Source: Paraburkholderia podalyriae
Lineage (GTDB): Bacteria > Pseudomonadota > Gammaproteobacteria > Burkholderiales > Burkholderiaceae
NCBI RefSeq assembly: GCF_014397785.1
Contig: NZ_VZQQ01000016.1
Location: 115,219 to 179,218, forward strand
Direction of reading: 5' to 3'
DNA: 64,000 bases
Below the pieces are notes generated by a model that saw only the letters and a program-made list of their open reading frames with translations, ran no database searches and was not told the origin of the DNA. The translations under genes and the position numbers were made by a program. Below, piece by piece: positions 18,119-27,758 of this stretch. How positions within the stretch are numbered: position 1 is the stretch's first letter; the number at the start of each line of letters is the position of its first letter.

Positions 18119-19312
18119 ATGAACAAGGTATTGCGTCTCTCCGACCTGATCGCCGAAGGCAAGCTGTCCGGCAAACGCGTATTCATCCGCGCCGATCTGA
18201 ACGTGCCGCAGGACGATCAAGGCAACATCACCGAGGACACCCGCATCCGCGCTTCCGTGCCGGCCATCAAGGCCGCGCTCGACGCCGGCGCCGCCGTGAT
18301 GGTTACCTCGCACCTTGGCCGTCCGACCGAAGGCGACTTCAAGCCGGAAGATTCGCTCGCGCCGGTGGCGAAGCGTCTGGCCGAGCTGCTCGGCCGCGAG
18401 GTTCCGCTCGTCGCGAACTGGGTCGAAAACGGCGTGAACGTCGCGCCGGGCTCGGTCGTGCTGCTCGAAAACTGCCGCGTCAACAAGGGCGAAAAGAAAG
18501 ATTCCGACGAGCTCGCGCAGAAAATGGCCAAGCTCTGCGACATCTACGTGAACGACGCGTTCGGCACCGCGCATCGCGCCGAAGCGACCACCCACGGTAT
18601 CGCGAAGTACGCGCCGGTTGCGTGCGCGGGCCCGCTGCTCGCAGCTGAGCTCGAAGCGCTCGGCAAGGCGCTCGGCGCGCCGAAGCGTCCGCTCGTGGCG
18701 ATCGTCGCGGGCTCGAAGGTGTCGACCAAGCTGACCATCCTGAAGTCGCTCGCGGAGAAGGTCGACCAGCTGATCGTCGGCGGCGGCATCGCCAACACGT
18801 TCATGCTCGCGGCCGGCCTGAAGATCGGCAAGTCGCTCGCCGAAGCCGATCTCGTCGACGATGCGAAGGCGATCATCGACGCGGCAAAGGCCCGCGGCGC
18901 CTCGGTGCCGATCCCGACCGACGTGGTCACGGCCAAGGAGTTCTCGCCGACCGCGAAGGCCGAAGTGAAGGCCGTCGCCGAGGTGCAGGACGACGACATG
19001 ATCCTCGACATCGGCCCGGAAACGGCCAAGGTGCTGGCCGCGCAGCTCGAGAAGGCCGGTACGATCGTGTGGAATGGCCCGGTCGGCGTGTTCGAGTTCG
19101 ACCAGTTCGGCAACGGCACGAAGACGCTCGCGGACGCGATCGCACGCTCGGCGGCGTTCTCGATCGCAGGCGGCGGCGACACGCTCGCGGCGATCGCCAA
19201 GTACGGCATCCACGACCAGGTTAGCTACATTTCGACGGGCGGCGGCGCATTCCTCGAGTTCCTCGAAGGCAAGAAGCTGCCGGCGGTCGAAGTTCTGGAA
19301 TCGCGGGCTTAA
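18119..19312 (+). CDS. pgk: Phosphoglycerate kinase
   Basis: Pgk moves the acyl phosphate of 1,3-bisphosphoglycerate to ADP. From the ATG at 18119 the product is 397 residues, beginning MNKVLRLSDLIAEGKLSGKRVFIRADLNVP, with HLGRPTEG, GSKVSTKL, and the GGGDTLAA nucleotide loop near the C-terminus. The frame is open 250 bp further upstream but that stretch is Arg/Pro-rich and not family sequence. It begins a glycolysis block pgk-pyk-fba. Confidence 0.97.
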   Translation: MNKVLRLSDLIAEGKLSGKRVFIRADLNVPQDDQGNITEDTRIRASVPAIKAALDAGAAVMVTSHLGRPTEGDFKPEDSLAPVAKRLAELLGREVPLVANWVENGVNVAPGSVVLLENCRVNKGEKKDSDELAQKMAKLCDIYVNDAFGTAHRAEATTHGIAKYAPVACAGPLLAAELEALGKALGAPKRPLVAIVAGSKVSTKLTILKSLAEKVDQLIVGGGIANTFMLAAGLKIGKSLAEADLVDDAKAIIDAAKARGASVPIPTDVVTAKEFSPTAKAEVKAVAEVQDDDMILDIGPETAKVLAAQLEKAGTIVWNGPVGVFEFDQFGNGTKTLADAIARSAAFSIAGGGDTLAAIAKYGIHDQVSYISTGGGAFLEFLEGKKLPAVEVLESRA

Positions 19313-19772
19313 CGTGGCGACGCGCTCCCCATCGGCGAAGTCGACCAAGGCGCGTGGCGCGAAAGCGCCGCGCGGTAACGCGGCAGCACCGGCAGGGGAG
19401 AGCGAGACACGCGCAGCCGGTGCGCCGGCGACGGTCGACCCGGCGCTGGCCGCCGGCGCGGCCGCGCCGGCGGTTGTGGAGCAGCCTCCCGCCGGCGACG
19501 CGGCGCAGCCGCCAACGGCCGCTACCGAATCCGCCCAGGACGATTCGGCCCAGCCGGAAGGGCCTTCCGGCAAGCAGGACGACGACCCGCCGGCGCGCGA
19601 TGCGCCGGTCTCGAATACCGCATCACCCTCATTACCCCCATCACCCGCATTACTCCACAAAGCGACATCGGCCACAGCCGGCGCGCGACCCCAGGCAGCA
19701 TCGTTCGATGCGCAGACTCCGCAGCAGCCCCGCAGCGCTCTTTCCAGCGATCCTATCCAGACGAGGAGACTC
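19313..19772 (+). other. Stop-free Ala/Pro-rich stretch between pgk and pyk
   Basis: No independent gene is recognised in these 460 bp. However, the frame of pyk stays open all the way back to a GTG at 19314, two bases after the pgk stop, giving 153 residues rich in Ala, Pro, Ser, Asp and Thr before the conserved pyruvate kinase Met. The stretch also holds an imperfect 18-bp repeat (CATCACCCTCATTACCCC then CATCACCCGCATTACTCC) at about 19620-19656. It may be a low-complexity N-terminal extension, a small AP-rich protein, or untranslated leader. Confidence 0.5.
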
Positions 19773-21209
19773 ATGCATCGCGCCACCAAGATTGTCGCTA
19801 CTATCGGTCCGGCTTCCAGCACGCCGGAAATCCTGCTGCAAATGATTCAGGCGGGACTGGATGTGGTGCGGCTCAATTTCTCACACGGCACCGCGGACGA
19901 TCATCGCCAGCGCGCCGAATTCGTTCGCGAAGCGGCCCGTCAGGCCGGCCGCGAAGTCGCCATCATGGCCGATCTGCAAGGACCGAAGATCCGCGTCGGC
20001 AAGTTCGAGAACGGCCGCACGACGCTCGTCACCGGCAATCCGTTCATCCTCGATGCGGAATGCGAGCTCGGCAACGACGAGCGCGTCGGCCTCGACTACA
20101 AGGATCTGCCGCGCGACCTGAAGCCGGGCGACGTGCTGCTGCTCAACGACGGCCTGATCGTGCTGAGCGTGCAGCGCGTGATCGGCCACGAGATCCACAC
20201 GGTCGTGAAGATCGGCGGCGAGCTGTCGAACAACAAGGGCATCAACCGCCAGGGCGGCGGTCTGTCGGCGCCCGCGCTGACCGCGAAAGACATGGAGGAC
20301 ATCCGCACGGCGATGTCGCTCGGCGTCGATTTCATCGCGGTATCGTTCCCGAAGAACGCGACCGACATGGAAATGGCCCGCCAGCTCGCGAACATCGCCG
20401 GCGCGCCGTACGGCATGAAGCCGAAGATGATCGCGAAGATCGAGCGCGCGGAAGCGATTCCGGCGCTGCAAGGCATCCTCGACGCGTCGGACGGCATCAT
20501 GGTCGCGCGTGGCGATCTGGCCGTGGAAGTGGGCAATGCCGCGGTGCCCGCGCTGCAAAAGCGCATGATCCGGATGGCGCGCGAATCGAACAAGTTCGTG
20601 ATCACCGCGACGCAGATGATGGAGTCGATGATCCACGCGCCGGTGCCGACCCGCGCGGAAGTGTCGGATGTCGCGAACGCGGTGCTGGACGGCACGGACG
20701 CGGTGATGCTGTCGGCGGAATCGGCGGCGGGCAAATACCCGGTGCAGACCATCGAGACGATGGCCGCGATCTGCGTCGAAGCGGAAAAGTCCGAGCAGTC
20801 GGAGCTCGACAAGGATTTCCTCAACCGCACGTTCACGCGGATCGACCAGTCGATCGCGATGGGTGCGCTGTTCACCGCCTATCACCTCGGCGCGAAGGCG
20901 ATCGTCGCGCTGACCGAATCGGGCTCGACGGCGCTGTGGATGTCACGACACTGGACCCACGTGCCGATCTTCGCGCTGACGCCGCGCGTCGGCAGCGAAC
21001 GCGCGATGGCGCTGTACCGCAATGTGACGTCGCTGCATCTGGACACCAACACCGACCGCGACACCGCGCTGCAGCAGGCGCTCGAAACGGTAGTCGGCAA
21101 GGGCTACGCGTCGCACGGCGACATGGTCGTGCTGACGGTCGGCGAGCCGATGGGGCAGGCGGGCGGCACCAACACGTTGAAGATCGTGCGGGTCGGTGAA
21201 CCGTACTGA
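19773..21209 (+). CDS. pyk: Pyruvate kinase
   Basis: Pyk makes pyruvate and ATP from phosphoenolpyruvate. From ATG 19773, which follows the ribosome site GAGGAG, the product is 478 residues: MHRATKIVATIGPASSTPEIL, the catalytic MADLQGPKIRVG at about residue 70, the MVARGDLAVEVG signature near 245 and the C-terminal regulatory domain from about 350. Length and start agree with known type II pyruvate kinases. The frame continues open upstream into the Ala/Pro-rich stretch described separately. Confidence 0.96.
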   Translation: MHRATKIVATIGPASSTPEILLQMIQAGLDVVRLNFSHGTADDHRQRAEFVREAARQAGREVAIMADLQGPKIRVGKFENGRTTLVTGNPFILDAECELGNDERVGLDYKDLPRDLKPGDVLLLNDGLIVLSVQRVIGHEIHTVVKIGGELSNNKGINRQGGGLSAPALTAKDMEDIRTAMSLGVDFIAVSFPKNATDMEMARQLANIAGAPYGMKPKMIAKIERAEAIPALQGILDASDGIMVARGDLAVEVGNAAVPALQKRMIRMARESNKFVITATQMMESMIHAPVPTRAEVSDVANAVLDGTDAVMLSAESAAGKYPVQTIETMAAICVEAEKSEQSELDKDFLNRTFTRIDQSIAMGALFTAYHLGAKAIVALTESGSTALWMSRHWTHVPIFALTPRVGSERAMALYRNVTSLHLDTNTDRDTALQQALETVVGKGYASHGDMVVLTVGEPMGQAGGTNTLKIVRVGEPY

Positions 21210-21335
21210 TCCGGCAGGACTGCTCGATTGGCACAGGCTTGATTGAGCGAAGCAGGCCGGCACAGCCCGCATGGTCCATGTGCGACGGCGCACCAAAGCG
21301 CTGGCGTCACCGCGGGAACGCGGTCTGCTTCGCGA

Positions 21336-21341
21336 TAAAAT
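21336..21341 (+). promoter_or_regulatory. Candidate -10 element of fba
   Basis: TAAAAT within CGCGATAAAATCGCC lies about 58 bp before the fba ATG in the 189-bp gap after pyk. The -35 is not clear. Confidence 0.35.
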
Positions 21342-21398
21342 CGCCACAAAAGATGCCGACGGCAAAAGAATTCGTTTCCAATCCAAGGAGTTTTCAGC

Positions 21399-22463
21399 AT
21401 GCCTCTCGTATCAATGCGTCAACTGCTGGACCATGCCGCGGAAAACGGCTATGGCCTTCCGGCATTCAACGTGAACAACCTGGAGCAGGTGCAGGCGATC
21501 ATGGCCGCGGCCGACAAGATCAACGCCCCGGTCATCATGCAGGCTTCGGCTGGTGCGCGTAAGTACGCGGGCGAGCCGTTCCTGCGTCATCTGATCGAAG
21601 CGGCGGTCGAGTCGTATCCGCACATTCCGGTCGTGATGCACCAGGATCACGGCCAGTCGCCGGCGGTGTGCATGGCGGCGATCCGCAGCGGCTTCACGAG
21701 CGTGATGATGGACGGTTCGCTCGAAGCCGATGGCAAGACGGTCGCATCGTACGGGTACAACGTCGAAGTGTCGCGCAAGGTCGTCGAAGCGGCGCACTCG
21801 ATCGGCGTCACCGTGGAAGCGGAGCTGGGCGTGCTCGGTTCGCTCGAAACGATGAAGGGCGACAAGGAAGACGGTCACGGCGCCGAAGGCACGATGACGC
21901 GCGAGCAGCTGCTGACCGATCCGGAACAGGCCGCCGACTTCGTCAAGCTGACCCAGTGCGACGCGCTGGCCATCGCGATCGGCACCTCGCACGGGGCCTA
22001 CAAGTTCAGCAAGAAGCCGACGGGCGATATTCTGTCGATCCAGCGCATCAAGGAAATCCATCAACGCATTCCGAACACGCACCTCGTGATGCACGGCTCG
22101 TCGTCGGTGCCGCAGGAGCTGCTCGCGGAAATCCGCGAATTCGGCGGCGACATGAAGGAAACCTACGGCGTGCCGGTCGAGGAAATCCAGGAAGGTATCC
22201 GTCACGGCGTGCGCAAGGTCAACATCGACACCGACCTGCGTCTGGCGATCACGGGCGCGATCCGCCGCTACATGGCGACCAACCCGGGCAAGTTCGATCC
22301 GCGCGATTACCTGAAGCCGGCGCGCGAAGCGGCGATGAAGATCTGTATCGACCGTTACACGCAATTCGGCTGCGAAGGCCAGGCTGGCAAGATCAAGCCG
22401 GTTTCGCTTGATAAAATTGCGGAGAAGTACAAGTCGGGCGAACTCGCACAAGTCGTCCGCTAA
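21399..22463 (+). CDS. fba: Class II fructose-bisphosphate aldolase
   Basis: This zinc-dependent enzyme interconverts fructose-1,6-bisphosphate with the two trioses. The 354-residue protein begins MPLVSMRQLLDHAAENGYGLPAFNVNN and has VMHQDHGQSP (zinc His near residue 82), AELGVLGSLE and VMHGSSSVPQEL, all signatures of the CbbA-like class II subgroup. A ribosome site AAGGAG lies 14 bp upstream. It follows pyk and is closed by a terminator before purC. Confidence 0.97.
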   Translation: MPLVSMRQLLDHAAENGYGLPAFNVNNLEQVQAIMAAADKINAPVIMQASAGARKYAGEPFLRHLIEAAVESYPHIPVVMHQDHGQSPAVCMAAIRSGFTSVMMDGSLEADGKTVASYGYNVEVSRKVVEAAHSIGVTVEAELGVLGSLETMKGDKEDGHGAEGTMTREQLLTDPEQAADFVKLTQCDALAIAIGTSHGAYKFSKKPTGDILSIQRIKEIHQRIPNTHLVMHGSSSVPQELLAEIREFGGDMKETYGVPVEEIQEGIRHGVRKVNIDTDLRLAITGAIRRYMATNPGKFDPRDYLKPAREAAMKICIDRYTQFGCEGQAGKIKPVSLDKIAEKYKSGELAQVVR

Positions 22464-22514
22464 GCAGTTGTTTTTGGCTCCGCGCCTGGCCGTTTGGCCA
22501 GGTTGTCGTCCGAT

Positions 22515-22555
22515 CGCCGTTCCCGCATCATCGGGGGGAACGGCGTTTCCCTTTT
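22515..22555 (+). terminator. Terminator after fba
   Basis: CGCCGTTCCC (22515-22524) pairs with GGGAACGGCG (22536-22545), followed by TTTCCCTTTT. A second smaller hairpin, CCTGGCC-GTTT-GGCCAGG, lies just upstream at 22485-22502. Together they separate fba from purC. Confidence 0.85.
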
Positions 22556-22598
22556 GTTCCGGTCACATTTTTTGCCTCACTTTTAGCGAACCACGACG

Positions 22599-23489
22599 AT
22601 GTCTACCCTCTACGAATCCACGCTCCGCTCGCTGCCGCTGCTCGGCCGCGGTAAAGTCCGCGACAACTATGCGGTGGGCAACGACCAGTTGCTGATCGTC
22701 ACGACCGACCGCCTGTCGGCGTTCGACGTGATCATGGGCGAGCCGATTCCGAACAAGGGGCGCGTGCTCAACGCGATGGCGAACTTCTGGTTCGAAAAGC
22801 TTAAGCACGTGGTGCCGAACCACCTGACGGGCGTCGCGCCCGAGTCGGTGGTCGCGCCGGACGAAGTCGAGCAGGTCAAGGGGCGCGCGGTAGTCGTCAA
22901 GCGTCTGGAGCCGATCCTCGTCGAAGCGGTGGTGCGCGGCTATCTGGCCGGCAGCGGCTGGAAGGACTACCAGGCCACCGGCTCGGTGTGCGGCGTGCAA
23001 CTCCCGCCGGGTCTGCAGAACGCACAGAAGCTGCCCGAGCCGATCTTCACGCCGGCCGCCAAGGCCGAGATGGGCCACCACGACGAAAACATCACCTACG
23101 ACGAGATGGAGCGCCGCATCGGCACCGAGCTGTCGGCCACGATCCGCGACATCTCGATCCGTCTGTACAAGGAAGCCGCTGAGTACGCGGCGACGCGCGG
23201 CATCATCATCGCGGACACGAAGTTCGAATTCGGTCTCGACAACCACGGCAAGCTGTATCTGATGGACGAGGCGCTCACGGCCGACTCGTCGCGCTTCTGG
23301 CCCGCGGACCAGTACCAGGCCGGCACCAACCCGCCGTCGTTCGACAAGCAGTTCGTGCGCGACTGGCTCGAAACCCAGCCGTGGAAGAAAGAGCCGCCGG
23401 CGCCGAAGCTGCCGGACGACGTGGTCGTCAAGACGGGCGAGAAATACCAGGAAGCGCTCGAGCGCCTGACCGGGCACAAGCTCGACTGA
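22599..23489 (+). CDS. purC: SAICAR synthetase
   Basis: PurC joins aspartate to CAIR in purine synthesis. The 296-residue protein contains LLGRGKVRDNYAVGNDQLLIVTTDRLSAFD at the N-terminus, VRGYLAGSGWKDYQ near residue 110 and KFEFGLDNHGKLYLMDEALTADSSRFW near 207, which are typical. It is the longer PurC form found in yeasts and many proteobacteria. purE follows 57 bp later. Confidence 0.97.
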   Translation: MSTLYESTLRSLPLLGRGKVRDNYAVGNDQLLIVTTDRLSAFDVIMGEPIPNKGRVLNAMANFWFEKLKHVVPNHLTGVAPESVVAPDEVEQVKGRAVVVKRLEPILVEAVVRGYLAGSGWKDYQATGSVCGVQLPPGLQNAQKLPEPIFTPAAKAEMGHHDENITYDEMERRIGTELSATIRDISIRLYKEAAEYAATRGIIIADTKFEFGLDNHGKLYLMDEALTADSSRFWPADQYQAGTNPPSFDKQFVRDWLETQPWKKEPPAPKLPDDVVVKTGEKYQEALERLTGHKLD

Positions 23490-23546
23490 TCTGATTGCGC
23501 GCGCCGTGTCAGGCGCGCATCGCCCGGAAACAAGGAAGCCGTAAAG

Positions 23547-24065
23547 ATGAGTGAAGCACAAACCGCCCATACGCATGTTGCGCCGATTGTCGGCGTATTG
23601 ATGGGCTCCAGTTCCGACTGGGAAGTCATGAAAAACGCCGTCGCGATCCTGCAGGAATTCGGCGTGCCGTACGAAGCGAAGGTCGTGTCCGCGCACCGGA
23701 TGCCCGACGAAATGTTCGCCTATGCTGAAAGCGCGCGTGAGCGCGGCATTCGCGCGATCATCGCGGGCGCGGGCGGCGCGGCGCATCTGCCGGGCATGCT
23801 GGCCGCGAAGACCACGGTGCCGGTGCTCGGCGTGCCGGTCGCGGGCAGGTACCTGAAGGGCGTCGATTCGCTGCATTCGATCGTGCAGATGCCCAAGGGC
23901 GTGCCGGTCGCGACGTTTGCGATCGGCGAGGCGGGTGCCGCGAACGCGGCGCTGTTCGCGGTGTCGCTGCTGTCCGGCACGAGCGCCGAATACGCGGACA
24001 AGCTCGCTGCATTCCGCGTGCGCCAGAACGAAGCGGCTCACGCGATGGTGTTGCCGGCGCTGTGA
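23547..24065 (+). CDS. purE: N5-CAIR mutase
   Basis: PurE converts N5-CAIR to CAIR. The 172-residue product has the class I signature VLMGSSSDWEVMKNAV at residues 19-34, SAHRMPDEMF and AGAGGAAHLPGMLAA, and the C-terminal YADKLAAFRVRQNEA. It sits between purC and purK, the partner that supplies N5-CAIR. Confidence 0.97.
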   Translation: MSEAQTAHTHVAPIVGVLMGSSSDWEVMKNAVAILQEFGVPYEAKVVSAHRMPDEMFAYAESARERGIRAIIAGAGGAAHLPGMLAAKTTVPVLGVPVAGRYLKGVDSLHSIVQMPKGVPVATFAIGEAGAANAALFAVSLLSGTSAEYADKLAAFRVRQNEAAHAMVLPAL

Positions 24066-24169
24066 GCGCGCCGGTCGTTTTTTAAGACGTCTCCTGTCCG
24101 ACCCCCGGCCGGATATCCGCCGCTCGCCCTGCGAGCACGACGCGTATCCGGCCGCGACCGACCACCAAG

Positions 24170-25366
24170 ATGAACCCTGACAACACACCGGTTTCACCGA
24201 TTCTGCCCGGCGCATGGCTTGGCATGGTCGGTGGCGGCCAGCTCGGCCGCATGTTCTGCTTTGCCGCCCAGGCGATGGGCTATCGCGTCGCCGTGCTCGA
24301 TCCGGACGAGACCAGCCCGGCTGGCGCGGTCGCCGATCGCCACCTGCGCGCGGCCTACGACGACGAAGCGGCGTTGACCGAACTCGCGCGGCTGTGCGCG
24401 GCGGTGTCGACCGAATTCGAGAATGTGCCGGCCGCGAGCCTCGACTTTCTCGGCAAGACCACGTTCGTGAGCCCGGCGGGGCGTTGCGTCGCCGTCGCAC
24501 AAGACCGCATCGCCGAGAAGCGCTTTATCGCGTCGTCGGGCGTGACGGTTGCGCCGCACCTCGTGATCGAGTCGTCGGATGCGCTTGCGGCGCTCGGCGA
24601 TGGCGAGCTCGGGGCGGTGCTGCCGGGCATCCTTAAGACGGCGCGCATGGGTTACGACGGCAAAGGCCAGGTTCGCGTGCGCAACGCCGAAGAAGTGCGC
24701 GAGGCGCATGCGTCGCTCGGCGGCGTGCCGTGCGTGCTGGAAAAGCGCCTGCCGCTGAAGTTCGAGGTGTCGGCGCTGATCGTGCGTGCGGCGAGCGGGG
24801 CGTCGGTCGTCTATCCGCTCGCGCAGAATACACACCGAGACGGCGTGCTGTCGCTCACCATCGTCCCCGCGCCGGACGCGTCGCCCGCGCTTGTGCAGCA
24901 GGCCCAACAGGCCGCGCTGCAGATCGCCGACAAGCTCGGCTATGTCGGCGTGCTGTGCGTCGAGTTCTTCATTCTCGACGACGGCTCGCTCGTCGCCAAC
25001 GAAATGGCGCCGCGCCCCCACAACTCCGGCCACTACACGGTCGACGCCTGCGCGACGAGCCAGTTCGAGCAGCAGGTGCGGGCAATGACCAGCATGCCGC
25101 TCGGCGACACGCGCCAGCATTCGCCCGCGGTGATGCTGAACATCCTCGGCGACGTGTGGTTCCCGGACGGTCCGAAGCGTGCGGCGGTCACGCCGCCGTG
25201 GCAGGAGGTCGCCGCGATGCCGGCCGCTCGCCTGCATCTGTACGGCAAGGAAGACGCGCGTTGCGGCCGCAAGATGGGCCACGTGAACTTCACCGCGCCG
25301 AGGCTCGAAGAAGCCCGCACCGCGGCGCGCGATTGCGCGCGGTTGCTGCACATCACTACCAGCTGA
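24170..25366 (+). CDS. purK: N5-CAIR synthase
   Basis: PurK makes N5-CAIR from AIR, ATP and bicarbonate. The 398-residue ATP-grasp protein starts with GMVGGGQLGRMFCFAAQAMGYRVAVLDPD, has KTARMGYDGKGQ near residue 155 and NEMAPRPHNSGHYTVDACATSQFEQ near 280. It follows purE by 104 bp. The downstream Sua5-type gene starts 10 bp later and may be co-transcribed. Confidence 0.97.
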   Translation: MNPDNTPVSPILPGAWLGMVGGGQLGRMFCFAAQAMGYRVAVLDPDETSPAGAVADRHLRAAYDDEAALTELARLCAAVSTEFENVPAASLDFLGKTTFVSPAGRCVAVAQDRIAEKRFIASSGVTVAPHLVIESSDALAALGDGELGAVLPGILKTARMGYDGKGQVRVRNAEEVREAHASLGGVPCVLEKRLPLKFEVSALIVRAASGASVVYPLAQNTHRDGVLSLTIVPAPDASPALVQQAQQAALQIADKLGYVGVLCVEFFILDDGSLVANEMAPRPHNSGHYTVDACATSQFEQQVRAMTSMPLGDTRQHSPAVMLNILGDVWFPDGPKRAAVTPPWQEVAAMPAARLHLYGKEDARCGRKMGHVNFTAPRLEEARTAARDCARLLHITTS

Positions 25367-25376
25367 CGCGCGCACC

Positions 25377-26426
25377 ATGCCGGATCAACAGAAACCCGCC
25401 GAGGACGCTGTCAACGCGTTGCCCGTCAGTGCCGCGCAGATCGGGCACGCGGCGGCCTTGCTCGATGCCGGTGGGCTGGTCGCGTTTCCGACGGAGACCG
25501 TGTACGGCCTCGGCGGCGATGCCGAGAACCCCGACGCGGTCGCGCGCATTTACGCGGCGAAAGGCCGGCCGGCCAATCATCCGGTGATCGTGCATCTCGC
25601 GCCGCACGGCGATCCGAACTACTGGGTCGAGCATTTGCCGGCGGATGCGCAGCGCCTGATCGACGCGTTCTGGCCGGGACCGCTCACGTTGATCCTCAAG
25701 CGCGGTGCGCGCATTCCCGCGGCGGTCAGCGGCGGCCAGGATTCGGTGGGGCTGCGCTGCCCGTCGCATCCGGTCGCACAGGCTTTGCTCGAAGCGTTCA
25801 GCGCGTTGCGCGGCGGGCATGGCGGCGTCGCCGCGCCGTCGGCGAACCGCTTCGGGCATGTGAGCCCGACCACCGCGCAGCATGTGCGCGACGAGTTCGG
25901 CCGCGCGATTCATGTGCTCGATGGCGGCGCATCGGATGTCGGCATCGAATCGACGATTGTGGATCTGTCGCGCGGTTTTCCGGCACTGCTGAGGCCGGGT
26001 CGCGTGACGCCGCAGGATATCGCCGACGTGCTCGGCGAAGTGCCGCGTCTGCCCGACGGGTCGGATGCGACCGCGCCGCGCGCGTCCGGCACGTTGAAAG
26101 CGCATTACGCGCCGCGCACGCCGCTCGCGCTGCTGCCGTTCGGCGAGCTCGAGCCGTTGCTCGCGGTGCGCGAGGCGGGCGAGCGCGTTGCGCTGGTCGC
26201 GCGCGCATCGCGTGCGGGACAGTGGGCCGATGCCGACGGCGTGCATTTCGTCGCCGCACCCGAAGATCCGCACGTCTATGCACGCGAGCTCTACGGCTTA
26301 CTGCGCGCGCTCGATCGCGCGAATGTCACGCGGATTCTGATCGAAAAGCTGCCGGACACGATCGAATGGATCGCGGTCAACGATCGGCTCGGTCGCGCGG
26401 CAGCGGCATTCGAAGCGCAGCATTGA
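25377..26426 (+). CDS. tsaC: L-threonylcarbamoyladenylate synthase (Sua5/TsaC type)
   Basis: The enzyme makes threonylcarbamoyl-AMP for the t6A modification of ANN-decoding tRNAs. The 349-residue protein is the two-domain Sua5 form: a YrdC domain at about residues 20-205 with TETVYGLGGDA and AAKGRPANHPVIVHL, the PSANRFGHVSPT loop, then a linker and a C-terminal Sua5 domain (ASGTLKAHYAPRTPLALL onward). It follows purK closely and ends before a strong terminator. Confidence 0.95.
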   Translation: MPDQQKPAEDAVNALPVSAAQIGHAAALLDAGGLVAFPTETVYGLGGDAENPDAVARIYAAKGRPANHPVIVHLAPHGDPNYWVEHLPADAQRLIDAFWPGPLTLILKRGARIPAAVSGGQDSVGLRCPSHPVAQALLEAFSALRGGHGGVAAPSANRFGHVSPTTAQHVRDEFGRAIHVLDGGASDVGIESTIVDLSRGFPALLRPGRVTPQDIADVLGEVPRLPDGSDATAPRASGTLKAHYAPRTPLALLPFGELEPLLAVREAGERVALVARASRAGQWADADGVHFVAAPEDPHVYARELYGLLRALDRANVTRILIEKLPDTIEWIAVNDRLGRAAAAFEAQH

Positions 26427-26471
26427 CGCGATTGGCTCGCTGCGCTCCATAGCGTGGCCAGCGGAAAAGAT

Positions 26472-26504
26472 AAAGGCCCGGCTCGTTCAACGAGCCGGGC
26501 CTTT
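26472..26504. terminator. Bidirectional terminator between the Sua5 gene and the GDSL gene
   Basis: A 14-bp perfect stem (AAAGGCCCGGCTCG at 26472-26485, complement at 26491-26504) around TTCAA, with A and T tracts on each side. It serves the two convergent genes. Confidence 0.93.
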
Positions 26505-26531
26505 TACGATCCGGGCAACCTTAACGCCGCG

Positions 26532-27758
26532 TTACTTCCCGAGCCCGCTAGCAGCGATCTGCGTCTCGACCTGCTGCGCGAACAGCGCTTGCAGATGCGT
26601 GGTCGCATGCACGAGGTCCGCGAACATATAGGTCTGGTCCGCGCCGGCCACCGTGTAGGTTTGCGGCGAGCAGAACAGCGACGACGCGAGCGAGTTGCCA
26701 AACGATGCCGCCGTCTGGCCGGTTGCGAGCACGCTCGGGTTCTTTGTCGCGTATGCGGTCGCGCTCGCGGCCATCGACGTCAGGTTACATGCGGTGCCCG
26801 TATTGGACACGGTGAAACCGAGCGACTGATAGTTCTGCAACGTCTGGTCGATCCACGCGAATGCGCTCACGTAGATGACCTGTTTGGTCGACGTGAGCGA
26901 CGCGAGTCCTTGCTGCAGCACGCCGTTGTAGGTCTTGACGAGCGCGTTGATGAGCGCCTGGCCTTGCGCGCCCGCGGCGAGACCTTGCGGCGTCTGCGCG
27001 ATGTCCGGCACGTCCGACACCACCACGTGCGTCGCGCCCGACGCGACGACCTTCTGCACCGTGCCGACGAACGTGGCCGCGGCGGTCTTGATCGCCTGCA
27101 ATTCGGTCAGCGTGGCCGTCTGCGACGCGGCGGCTGCCGCCGTCTGCGCGTCTGCCGGGGTACCGCCGTTCAGGAGCGCCTGCGTCGCGGCTGCCGTACC
27201 GGCAGCCGAGACCGCTTGTACCGCGATGAAGATGTCGTTCGCGCCACCGTTCATCAGCACGAGCTGGTTCGAATTGAAGCTGTTGTGCGCGCTCAGGTAC
27301 TCGGTGACCTGCGTCGTGACCGGCACCGTCGTCGCGGCCATGTTGTTCGGCGCGAAGCCTTCGCCTGGCTGCAGATCGACACGCGAGCCGCCCTGCGCGT
27401 AACCGAGGCCGCCCGCCGCGGTGAGCGGCTGGCCGAAACCGCCGACATACGCGGCGGTGAGCGTGCCGCCGTAGTACTCGGCGACCTTCTGCGTCCAGAT
27501 TTCACCCGGATTCGTCGTGAAGCGGCCGCCGCCCGTGCCCACGTTCGCCTGGACCGTCGGCATGTACGTGCCGACGTCCGACAGGCTGTCGCCGAACGAC
27601 ACGACCTGCAGCGTGACGCCACCCGACGGCGTGCTGCTGCTCGAACTATTGTTGTCGCCGCCACCGCCGCACGCCGCGAGCGCGGCGAACGCTGCGCTAG
27701 CCACGGCGATCTGCGTGGCGCGCATCCATTGCTGTTTCTTCGAAGCGGTTTGATTCAT
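26532..27758 (-). CDS. SGNH/GDSL esterase or lipase, lipoprotein
   Basis: The 408-residue product starts at 27758 with a lipoprotein signal: a hydrophobic stretch ending ALAACGGGG, with Cys at about residue 30. A Ser/Asn spacer follows. The GDSL block is VVSFGDSLSDVG near residue 53 (catalytic Ser), the Asn-containing block is MNGGANDIF, and the C-terminal FADLVHATTHLQALF supplies Asp and His. Members hydrolyse esters or phospholipids at the cell surface. The long frame extends 37 codons upstream, but this lacks a signal sequence. Confidence 0.9.
   Translation of the reverse strand: MNQTASKKQQWMRATQIAVASAAFAALAACGGGGDNNSSSSSTPSGGVTLQVVSFGDSLSDVGTYMPTVQANVGTGGGRFTTNPGEIWTQKVAEYYGGTLTAAYVGGFGQPLTAAGGLGYAQGGSRVDLQPGEGFAPNNMAATTVPVTTQVTEYLSAHNSFNSNQLVLMNGGANDIFIAVQAVSAAGTAAATQALLNGGTPADAQTAAAAASQTATLTELQAIKTAAATFVGTVQKVVASGATHVVVSDVPDIAQTPQGLAAGAQGQALINALVKTYNGVLQQGLASLTSTKQVIYVSAFAWIDQTLQNYQSLGFTVSNTGTACNLTSMAASATAYATKNPSVLATGQTAASFGNSLASSLFCSPQTYTVAGADQTYMFADLVHATTHLQALFAQQVETQIAASGLGK

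Noticed and set aside
18098..19822. Minus-strand 574-codon frame opposite pgk and the pgk-pyk gap
   Set aside because: Shadow of pgk; its N-terminal part lies over the low-complexity gap and has no family features.
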